Below are positions 24,661 through 29,781 of a stretch of DNA of 29,781 bases, piece by piece; position 1 is the first letter of the stretch; each line of letters starts with the position of its first letter. The translations under genes were made by a program, and so were the position numbers. The notes beneath the pieces are model-generated. The model had not been told where the DNA came from and ran no database searches. It worked only from the letters and a program-made list of their open reading frames with translations. The DNA is from Coriobacteriaceae bacterium (lineage in GTDB: Bacteria > Actinomycetota > Coriobacteriia > Coriobacteriales > UMGS124): NCBI GenBank assembly GCA_019421015.1, contig JAHZGC010000034.1:12035-41815 (forward strand). Reading direction: 5' to 3'.

Positions 24661-24766
24661 AGCGTTTTGAGAAAGTCCCTGCACAAGGCGCGCCGGGGCG
24701 CGGTGTGCTAGGGCACATAAGCCCCGGCGCAACGCGGTGCAGGGCTTTATTCAAAATGCTCTAGGG
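24655..24766. repeat. Palindromic structured element, copy 2
   Basis: A 112-base imperfect palindrome between the two paralogues. The tips (CTCTAAAGC and GCTCTAGGG) match those of copy 1. The arms AGCGTTTTGA / TCAAAATGCT and CCCTGCAC / GTGCAGGG are self-complementary but differ in sequence from copy 1. The centre GCGCCGGGGC / GCCCCGGCGC pairs perfectly, then the GCG/AA internal loop and GTGTGC-TAGG-GCACAT hairpin follow as in copy 1. It begins inside the stop codon region of the upstream gene. Confidence 0.8.
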
Positions 24767-24802
24767 CAACATGGGTAGTTTCCAATCCATAAGGAGGATG
24801 CT

Positions 24803-25120
24803 ATGTCTGTAATCGTTTTGACCGCCATCGACAAGCGCCACGACCTTGCCCTCTACGACATCGACAACAAGGCGTGGGTCGACATCGTGTTCGACCGCGA
24901 TTCCCACCGCTTCGAGCCGACGGCCGACGGCAAGCCCGTTCCCTTTGTGACCGGCATCGACGATGCCGACGCCGAGGCGTGGGAGGGCCATGTGCGCGAA
25001 GAAGCCGACCGCAAGGGCATCGTGCTTGGCACGTTCTTCCCCGGTGAACCCGACCCCGAGTCTGAATGGGATAAAGAGGGCTGGTACTTCTCGATCGAGC
25101 GCGTCAAGATCATGCCGTAG
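24803..25120 (+). CDS. Small protein of unknown function, paralogue B
   Basis: I do not recognise this 105-residue acidic protein, which is a tandem paralogue of the gene at 24310. AAGGAGG (24791-24797) supports ATG 24803. It shares the opening LTAIDKRHDLALYDID pattern, EADRKGIVLGTF (67-78) and WYFSIERV near the end. It stops four residues after the shared region, so it may represent the ancestral length. No membrane segment or signal peptide is seen. The pair forms a small accessory cluster between proS and the prophage; a terminator follows. Confidence 0.8.
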   Translation: MSVIVLTAIDKRHDLALYDIDNKAWVDIVFDRDSHRFEPTADGKPVPFVTGIDDADAEAWEGHVREEADRKGIVLGTFFPGEPDPESEWDKEGWYFSIERVKIMP

Positions 25121-25144
25121 GCACATGGCCTGCACTTCGGCTCT

Positions 25145-25188
25145 TATCGGCCGCCTTGTCTGAAAAAGGGCAGGGCGGCCGATTTTAT
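25145..25188 (+). terminator. Rho-independent terminator after paralogue B
   Basis: ATCGGCCGCC and GGCGGCCGAT form a perfect ten-pair stem with an 18-base loop, followed by TTTAT. Confidence 0.75.
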
Positions 25189-25222
25189 GAGCCGGGGTTT
25201 GATGGTGCAGGGGTTCCTTAGT

Positions 25223-25244
25223 TCGGGACACAGCTCGGGACACA
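25223..25244. repeat. Tandem TCGGGACACA repeat on the host side of the tRNA
   Basis: TCGGGACACA occurs twice with a 12-base period (25223-25232 and 25235-25244), next to the tRNA terminator. Such short, helically phased repeats resemble integrase arm sites, yet this side should be host DNA. Confidence 0.5.
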
Positions 25245-25245
25245 C

Positions 25246-25279
25246 AAAAAAGGTCGGAAGGCTGCTACCCCTTCCGACC
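25246..25279 (-). terminator. Terminator of the tRNA gene
   Basis: Read on the minus strand, GGTCGGAAGG-GGTAGCAG-CCTTCCGACC is a perfect ten-pair hairpin followed by TTTTTT. It lies just after the tRNA CCA end and would have terminated the original tRNA transcript. Confidence 0.85.
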
Positions 25280-25290
25280 TGCGGTTTTTA

Positions 25291-25335
25291 TGGTGGGCCC
25301 TGTAGGATTCGAACCTACGACCAAGGGATTATGAG
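25291..25335 (-). tRNA. 3' half of tRNA-Met(CAT), prophage attachment-site scar
   Basis: On the minus strand the sequence runs from an anticodon loop CTCATAA (anticodon CAT at 25331-25333) through the variable region, a T arm GTAGG-TTCGAAT-CCTAC, the acceptor strand AGGGCCC, the discriminator A and CCA at 25291-25293. The matching 5' half is missing. The bases before the loop do not pair with TCCCT, and no GGGCCCT acceptor strand occurs where it should. This is the remnant left when an element integrates in a tRNA gene; the restored tRNA should be at the other prophage end. Elongator Met is most likely, but CAT could also be Ile2 or initiator. Confidence 0.8.
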
Positions 25336-25406
25336 GGTACCAACCTGGCATTTTCGTTCGACATGCTCGAAAAGTGCGTCATTAAAACACCTGCTAGAAC
25401 GCTATG

Positions 25407-25415
25407 TGATAAAAT
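25407..25415 (+). promoter_or_regulatory. Candidate promoter of the integrase gene
   Basis: TGATAAAAT is an extended -10 in an AT-rich patch about 95 bases before the integrase start. No good -35 is visible. The downstream repeats would lie in its transcript. Confidence 0.35.
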
Positions 25416-25418
25416 ACT

Positions 25419-25483
25419 CGACACACGCGACACACACGAAAGATGTGAGCGTGGATACCAAATGGATACCAGAGTGGATACCA
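25419..25483. repeat. Arm-type integrase binding repeats
   Basis: TGGATACCA occurs three times (25452-25460, 25463-25471, 25475-25483), spaced 11 and 12 bases, about one helical turn. Just before them CGACACACG occurs twice in near-tandem (25419-25438). Short directly repeated sites between the core and the integrase gene are typical arm-binding sites of tyrosine integrases. Confidence 0.65.
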
Positions 25484-25510
25484 TAAACCTTTACTTTAAG
25501 GTAGGTGCGC

Positions 25511-26746
25511 ATGGTCGAGTATGGCGAAGGGTCGCTGAGAAAGTGGCGCGGCAAGTGGCAAGGCGTTCTGCCCTACAAGGACGAGTCTGGCAAGCGCAAG
25601 AAGAAGTACAAGACCTTTGATGATATACCGTGCGACGAGTCGTCAAATCGCGGTAAGCCTGCGGCCACCAAGGCCCTCTCCGAGTGGCGTGCCGAGCTTA
25701 TCGAAAACGACGCCGCCGAAGCTAAGCGAGCTAAGTGGAGCGATCTGCCCGTCGGAGAATACTGCCGTAGATTCATAGACACACTCGTAAGCACTGGAGC
25801 TATAGAGCTTTCGAGCGACAAGGACTACAGTGCCATCGTGAAGTCCATGTACAAGACCGAAAGGCCCATAGGAAACATCCCTATTCGCGATCTCACGCAT
25901 CATGACGTCGAGGACTGGGAGACTGCGATGCTCAAGGATGGGCTCTCGTCTGTGACGGTCGCAAAGCGCCATAGGATAGCCAACCGCTGTCTCAAGCATG
26001 CTGAGGCAGTAGGCGACATCGACCGCAACCCTATGGCCCACCTGTCTGCCCCTAAGGTAGTGTCTAAGCCTAAGAACGCCCTGGACGCCTACCAGAGGGC
26101 AAGGCTCTGCTCCATGCTGGATGAGATGGAGCCTACGCCCATCAAGTCTGCCATCGCCTTGGCGCTCTTTACAGGACTACGAGAAGCTGAGGTGTCCTCG
26201 CTCAGGTGGAAGAGCGTCGATTTTAAGGGCAACGTCATCTATGTCCACGAGGCCATAGGCCACAAAAAGGGCGGCACCTACGAGAAGAACCCGAAGAACA
26301 CTAGCAGCATGCGCACCATCGAGATGCCGGGCAAGCTCAGAGCAGTGCTGCTGGAGCGCCGCGAGTGCATGATGGACGAGTGCCTGAGCGCCGGCGTTCC
26401 ACTTTCTGGCGAGCTGCGCGTGTGTGGATCTATCGACGGAAAGTACATGAGCCCTGACATAATCAGCAGGCAGTGGAGGGCGCTCGCCCACGCTCATAGC
26501 CTAAAAGGCGTCACGGGCAAGATAGTGACGTTCCATGACCTGCGCCACACTTGCGCCACTGTTGCCGTGGCTAGCCATGTAGACGTGCGTACTGTGGCCG
26601 ACATCATGGGCCACAAAGATCCCAACATGACTTTGCGCGTCTACGCCGTAGCTGACCCTGACGCAAGGAAGCGCGCCGCCAAGACTATCGACGAAGCCTA
26701 TTCGGAGACCCTAAGCGACGTGATAGAGTTCCGCAAAGCACAGTGA
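25511..26746 (+). CDS. int: Phage tyrosine site-specific integrase
   Basis: The enzyme recombines phage and host attachment sites through a covalent phosphotyrosine. ATG 25511 follows AAGGTAGG and gives 411 residues; a GTG two codons earlier is possible. The N-terminal arm-binding domain starts with SLRKWRGKWQGVLPYKDESG, a core-binding SAM-like domain covers about 75-180, and the catalytic domain follows. Catalytic residues seen are R224 (TGLREAEV), H342 and R345 (HDLRHT), H368 (GHKDPN) and Y378 (RVYA); a lysine-rich beta hairpin lies near NPKNTSSMRT. The set is complete, so the enzyme is probably active. Base composition is lower in GC than the neighbouring host genes. Confidence 0.95.
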   Translation: MVEYGEGSLRKWRGKWQGVLPYKDESGKRKKKYKTFDDIPCDESSNRGKPAATKALSEWRAELIENDAAEAKRAKWSDLPVGEYCRRFIDTLVSTGAIELSSDKDYSAIVKSMYKTERPIGNIPIRDLTHHDVEDWETAMLKDGLSSVTVAKRHRIANRCLKHAEAVGDIDRNPMAHLSAPKVVSKPKNALDAYQRARLCSMLDEMEPTPIKSAIALALFTGLREAEVSSLRWKSVDFKGNVIYVHEAIGHKKGGTYEKNPKNTSSMRTIEMPGKLRAVLLERRECMMDECLSAGVPLSGELRVCGSIDGKYMSPDIISRQWRALAHAHSLKGVTGKIVTFHDLRHTCATVAVASHVDVRTVADIMGHKDPNMTLRVYAVADPDARKRAAKTIDEAYSETLSDVIEFRKAQ

Positions 26747-26764
26747 TAGATTGGAGCCCCGCCC

Positions 26765-27145
26765 ATGCCCCGCGTCCCCGTAGGCGTCGAGTCCTACACA
26801 TCGCCAGACGGCACGCTCACGCCCACGGCCATCGTGTGGTCGGACGGCCGCCGCTGGCAGGTGGAGGTCGACGCGGCGGAGTCCGTGGACGCCTACGAGC
26901 GCGGCTTCGCGAAGACGTGGCGCTGGCGGGTGCGCGTGATGCCGAGCGGCCAGCGAAAGTGGCTGTGGTACTCGGTGGACCGTGGCCGCCACGAGTGGTG
27001 GGTCGAGGTGGCCGGCAGCATGGACGGGCGGCCCGCGCCCAGGCGCGACCCCCACGACGGCTACATCCAGCGGCCCTGGCTCCAGAGCCAGCCCGAGGAC
27101 CCCGACGCGGACGCATGGGGGTGGGAGCCGGAGGGGTGGGCGTGA
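26765..27145 (+). CDS. Small tryptophan-rich protein of unknown function
   Basis: A 126-residue protein beginning at ATG 26765, 18 bases after the integrase stop, with GGAG eight bases upstream. It has a beta-rich look: DGRRWQVEVD (28-37), WRWRVRVMPSGQRKWLWYSV, then HEWWVEVAG. The C-terminus is acidic with repeated Trp and Pro. The pattern of a DGRRW strand followed by a WWVE strand recalls small uncharacterised proteins near integrases and mobile genes in Firmicutes, but this is memory of a pattern, not a family assignment. GC content is much higher than in int, suggesting a different origin. Confidence 0.6.
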   Translation: MPRVPVGVESYTSPDGTLTPTAIVWSDGRRWQVEVDAAESVDAYERGFAKTWRWRVRVMPSGQRKWLWYSVDRGRHEWWVEVAGSMDGRPAPRRDPHDGYIQRPWLQSQPEDPDADAWGWEPEGWA

Positions 27146-27210
27146 TAGGATTGATTCGATAGCGTCGAAGGACAGCTATGCAGTCATCATCTCCAGATAG
27201 GAGGACCACG

Positions 27211-28311
27211 ATGGCCGACTACGCCAAAGCAAGGGAAGAGTTTGGCGCATTTCGCGAAGCGATATACGGAGCGTGCGGACAGTTCCCCATGTGCGCCGCA
27301 AACGACGCCGACGATGGGGTGTCCTATGCCGAATCGCTCATGGGAGACAGCCTCCCTCTCACCCTGTACAAATACCAGCCCTACAGCGAACGCAACCTCA
27401 GGGACATCCTTTGCTCGAGGCTGCACCTGTCGCCGATAGACAAGCTCAATGACGTGAACGAGGGACAGGCGAAACACTCTCTCGTAAACTTCGAGGAAAG
27501 GGCCAGCGAGGCCGTATCCAGGGTTGGACGGGACAGCGCCCCGATGATTAGGGAGTTCGCGCGGATGATCAACCAGTCCTTGACGGACGACGAGCTGTCC
27601 AGCATGTGCGACGCAGCCATCAAGACGCTCACGGAAGACCCCGACGTCGCGGTGTGCATCGCCAAGTCGGCATACACGGTCGGACTGCGCTGCGCAGAGC
27701 GGTTCCAAAGGCTGTCATCGGCTGGATCGCTGTGCGAAACGCCGCTGTCGGTAAGCATGTGGGACAGGTACGCGTCTGAACACAAAGGCTTCGTGGCCGC
27801 ATACGACTTCCCATCGCTGTCACTTAGGTGCTCCTGCCAGCGTGAGAACGAGTGCCTTGCCGGCACCAGCGCGTTTCTCCTCCCGGTCGAGTACAGGGAC
27901 GATCGGCCCGACCTCTCGGACATCCTCGTCGGCAGGGCAGTCATCGACCTCCTCAGGCTATGCCCGAACTCCGTAGTCAGATCTAAGATAGGTGCGCGCG
28001 CCTCGGAGATAGGCGGGAAGACCAATCTTGACGTAGCGTTCTGCATACACGCCCTTGGTCATAAGGCGATGGAGTGGTCACCCGAGAGGGAGTGGCGACT
28101 TGTTGCGCAGTGCGATTCTCAGCCGCCGCGATACGTAGCCGCGAAGCCAAACGCGCTCTATGTTGGTGCGAAGATGCAGCAGGACGACAGTCTACGCGTT
28201 GTTGAGATAGCCCAGTCGCTAGGCATCGACGCCTATATCGTCTCGCCCGACCTGGAAAGCGACGACTACTCCATGCATGCGACGCTAATCCCCTTGCCGA
28301 AAACTCAGTAG
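27211..28311 (+). CDS. DUF2971-like protein, phage cargo gene
   Basis: A 366-residue cytoplasmic protein. ATG 27211 is six bases from AGGAGG (27199-27204); an in-frame ATG at 27178 lacks a site. It matches the DUF2971 pattern: LYKYQPYSERNLRDIL (52-67), LSPIDKLNDVNEG (73-85) in place of the usual fNDPfD, SMWDRYASEHKGFVAAYD (182-199) and WSPEREWRLVAQ near 289-300. The biochemical role of this domain is not established. Its position between integrase and lysis genes, in its own ribosome-site context, is where phages carry accessory (moron) genes, so a host-benefit or anti-phage role is possible but not shown. Confidence 0.75.
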   Translation: MADYAKAREEFGAFREAIYGACGQFPMCAANDADDGVSYAESLMGDSLPLTLYKYQPYSERNLRDILCSRLHLSPIDKLNDVNEGQAKHSLVNFEERASEAVSRVGRDSAPMIREFARMINQSLTDDELSSMCDAAIKTLTEDPDVAVCIAKSAYTVGLRCAERFQRLSSAGSLCETPLSVSMWDRYASEHKGFVAAYDFPSLSLRCSCQRENECLAGTSAFLLPVEYRDDRPDLSDILVGRAVIDLLRLCPNSVVRSKIGARASEIGGKTNLDVAFCIHALGHKAMEWSPEREWRLVAQCDSQPPRYVAAKPNALYVGAKMQQDDSLRVVEIAQSLGIDAYIVSPDLESDDYSMHATLIPLPKTQ

Positions 28312-28334
28312 CCGCCGCGGAGTCGTCCGATACG

Positions 28335-28376
28335 CAAAAAACCGCCCCGACCCTGCGCGAAGCAGAGCCGGGGCGT
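28335..28376 (-). terminator. Terminator of the lysis operon (minus strand)
   Basis: On the minus strand, CGCCCCG and CTGC pair with GCAG and CGGGGCG around a TTCGC loop, followed by GTTTTTTG. The stem could also serve the convergent plus-strand gene, though the T-tract on that side is weak. Just upstream (28390-28401) is the palindrome CGTTCGCGAACG. Confidence 0.75.
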
Positions 28377-28459
28377 CGTGTTTCGCGCCCGTTCGCGAAC
28401 GGTTCGCGCAAGGTGCGCGCAGCGGGCGCAGGCGGCGCGCAAAGGCGCGGCCCTGCGCG

Positions 28460-29293
28460 CTAGGCCTTCACCAGGTAGTCGCGCTCGAGGTCGGGCTCGC
28501 CGGTGTAGGGCCCCACGGCGATGTAGCGGCGCGTCCCGCCCCAGTCCTCGTAAGTGCCCCACACCCATCCGTCGGCCTCGACGCACCAGCCCTCGAGCTC
28601 CACGGTCATGCCCGCGTCGTAGTGCGCCACCTCGGGGTACCCGAGGCCCGGGCCGGTGCGCACGCGCAGGTGGTCCACCGTGCAGCGGTAGGTGCCGGGG
28701 GCGATGGACAGGCGGCGCGGGCCTTCCGGCTCGGGCTCCGGCACCTCGGGCACCTCGGGCGCGGGCGAGCCGTCGGGCGCGACGCGCGACCAGACCTCGC
28801 GGTGCCACTTCGCGTGGTCCACGTAGGGCAGCGGGCACGCCTTGTGCGGGTCCACCCAGGGGCCGCCCACGCCCCAGCGCTCCCCGAAGTCCGCGCAGTC
28901 GTAGTGGCGCATGACGTTCTCGGCGGGGATGGACCAGCGCCGGCGGATGCCCTGGACCAGCTCGCGCAGGTCTCGGATCTCGCCTTCCGTGAAGTCGCCG
29001 CCGTCGCTCACGACCTCGACGCCGATGCTCATGCGGTTGAAGTTGAAGTTGCCCGCGTGCCAGGCGGTGTCCGCCTCCGGCACGCTCGCCACGGCCTCGC
29101 CGGAGCCGTCCACGAACCAGTGGGCGGAGGCGTTGCGGTTGCCGCCCGCGAAGTAGCGCCCGTTCGCCTCGGCCGTCTCGCCGCCCGCGAGGCCGCGGCC
29201 GCCCGTGTAGTGGACCACGATCGCGCGCGGCTCGTAGGGGCCTCGGCCGGCCGTGTACGTCTCCGGGTGCGCCGGGATGGACCTAACCCTCAT
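28460..29293 (-). CDS. Phage endolysin: N-acetylmuramoyl-L-alanine amidase with C-terminal SH3-like domain
   Basis: It cleaves the peptide from muramic acid to burst the host. The start at 29293 is six bases after GGGGAGGAGGG; the longer reading from 29311 would include that site. The 277-residue protein has an Amidase_2 (PGRP-like) domain at about 1-165 with zinc ligands H28 (VVHYTGG), H130 (RHYDC) and C154 (KACP). A Pro/Glu linker at 175-194 leads to an SH3-like wall-binding domain at about 200-262 (LRVRTGPGLGYPEVAHYDAG). No signal peptide is seen, so export depends on the holin, whose gene overlaps by 11 bases. Confidence 0.92.
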   Translation of the reverse strand: MRVRSIPAHPETYTAGRGPYEPRAIVVHYTGGRGLAGGETAEANGRYFAGGNRNASAHWFVDGSGEAVASVPEADTAWHAGNFNFNRMSIGVEVVSDGGDFTEGEIRDLRELVQGIRRRWSIPAENVMRHYDCADFGERWGVGGPWVDPHKACPLPYVDHAKWHREVWSRVAPDGSPAPEVPEVPEPEPEGPRRLSIAPGTYRCTVDHLRVRTGPGLGYPEVAHYDAGMTVELEGWCVEADGWVWGTYEDWGGTRRYIAVGPYTGEPDLERDYLVKA

Positions 29294-29660
29294 CTTTTCC
29301 CTCCTCCCCATCGCCGTGGCCGAGAAGCCGCATGACCTTGCTGCCCCTCAGCTCCGGCGACAGCTCGCATATGTTCTCCGCGACCGACAGCGCCTCGTTC
29401 AGGACCAGGTAGGCGCACGCCGGTATGACCAGCGGCACCGAGAATCCCAGGTCCAGGTGGGCGCTGCCGACCTCCAGCAGCACGGCCAGGACGAGCACCA
29501 GCAGCTCTCCGGCCTTGTGCCACAGTCCCTGCCTCATCTTCGAGCTCGAAAGCTCCTTTTTCGACGCGCCCTTGGCGACGCCGCTCAGACAGTCGAGCGC
29601 TATGGCGGCGAGCACCAGGGACACGGCCCAGGCGTGCGCCTCCGTGACGATCGATTCCAT
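29283..29660 (-). CDS. Phage holin
   Basis: A 125-residue membrane protein of the phage_holin_4 (Cph1/toxin-secretion) type. It has an N-terminal membrane segment (WAVSLVLAAIALDCLSGV), the typical cytoplasmic stretch KKELSSSKMRQGLWHKAGE, then two hydrophobic segments (LLVLVLAVLLEVGS and VPLVIPACAYLVLNEALS) and a charged tail. GGAAGG precedes ATG 29660. Overlap with the endolysin start indicates co-translation of a holin-endolysin cassette. Confidence 0.9.
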   Translation of the reverse strand: MESIVTEAHAWAVSLVLAAIALDCLSGVAKGASKKELSSSKMRQGLWHKAGELLVLVLAVLLEVGSAHLDLGFSVPLVIPACAYLVLNEALSVAENICELSPELRGSKVMRLLGHGDGEEGKDEG

Positions 29661-29726
29661 AGATATCCTTCCTTCTCTGCCTCCCGGTCACCGGCTGGCG
29701 AGGGCCGTCCCTTGGCCTGCCCACCC

Positions 29727-29780
29727 CTACACCGTCCCCACGACGTGGGCGTTGATGATCGCGTTGGCCGTCCAGGACCT
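29727..29780 (-). CDS. C-terminal end of an upstream phage gene (partial)
   Basis: Read on the minus strand from the window edge, an open frame ends in WTANAIINAHVVGTV and a TAG at 29727-29729. It lies upstream of the holin in the late operon, where tail or small structural genes are usual. The fragment is too short to identify. Confidence 0.4.
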   Translation of the reverse strand, partial: RSWTANAIINAHVVGTV

Positions 29781-29781
29781 G

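Larger units (their letters stand above)
25291..29781. mobile_element. Prophage, integrase end (continues past window)
   Basis: The element begins at the truncated tRNA-Met and includes a tyrosine integrase, two further plus-strand genes and minus-strand lysis genes. Integrase codon use and base composition are clearly more AT-rich than the chromosome. The arrangement int then cargo, convergent with a late lysis operon, fits one end of a temperate phage of a Gram-positive host. The other end and the structural genes are outside the window. Confidence 0.85.

Noticed and set aside
25452..25483. TGGATACCA repeats as a CRISPR array
   Set aside because: Repeats are 9 bases with 2-3 base gaps, far too short for CRISPR, and no cas genes are near.
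25187..25486. Plus-strand frame of 99 codons across the tRNA remnant
   Set aside because: It reads through the terminator, the antisense of the tRNA and the arm repeats. Such frames (GGPCRIRTYDQ pattern) are a known artefact over tRNA genes.
28390..28401. CGTTCGCGAACG palindrome near the lysis operon terminator
   Set aside because: It is embedded in a very GC-rich, low-complexity run of GCGC words where short palindromes are expected.

Overview
The window is high-GC, densely packed bacterial chromosome. The gene content fits an actinobacterium of the class Coriobacteriia (Collinsella/Olsenella-like). The reasons are an actinobacterial integration host factor (mIHF) directly before gmk and rpoZ, a PyrK-dependent class 1B dihydroorotate dehydrogenase, a non-mevalonate isoprenoid pathway and strong G/C third-position bias. 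The genus is a guess; the class is a reasonable inference.

Bases 1-4661 hold the end of a pyrimidine operon: carB (cut by the window edge), pyrK, pyrD and pyrF, the last three with overlapping or nearly touching ends. Bases 4662-7400 hold mihF, gmk, rpoZ and thiI, preceded by a candidate sigma-A promoter. Bases 7401-7827 are non-coding and contain a 107-base palindromic element and a terminator. Bases 7828-11042 hold the DNA-uptake genes comEA and comEC, followed by holA.

Bases 12211-23142 are a long information-processing and envelope block. It runs rpsB-tsf (own promoter, structured leader, terminator), pyrH-frr-uppS-cdsA, dxr-rseP-ispG and proS (terminator). It links translation, UMP phosphorylation, MEP-pathway isoprenoid synthesis, undecaprenyl and CDP-diacylglycerol lipid synthesis and a membrane site-2 protease. 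The protease carries an unusual insertion of roughly 100 residues.

Bases 23164-25188 are accessory: an FMN-dependent alpha-hydroxy-acid dehydrogenase homologue with a cysteine-rich N-terminus, and two tandem small paralogues of unknown function (about 43% identical without gaps). The paralogues are separated by a second copy of the palindromic element. The two element copies share a core and ends but have different, self-complementary arms, which argues for selection on a folded structure.

From 25291 to the window end is one end of a prophage integrated into a tRNA-Met(CAT) gene. The 3' half of the tRNA remains as the attachment-site scar, with its terminator. It is followed by arm-type repeats, a tyrosine integrase, a small tryptophan-rich gene, a DUF2971-like cargo gene, and on the minus strand the lysis genes (SH3-bearing amidase and holin) plus the tail of one more phage gene. 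The other end of the prophage, and the expected restored tRNA-Met, lie beyond the window.
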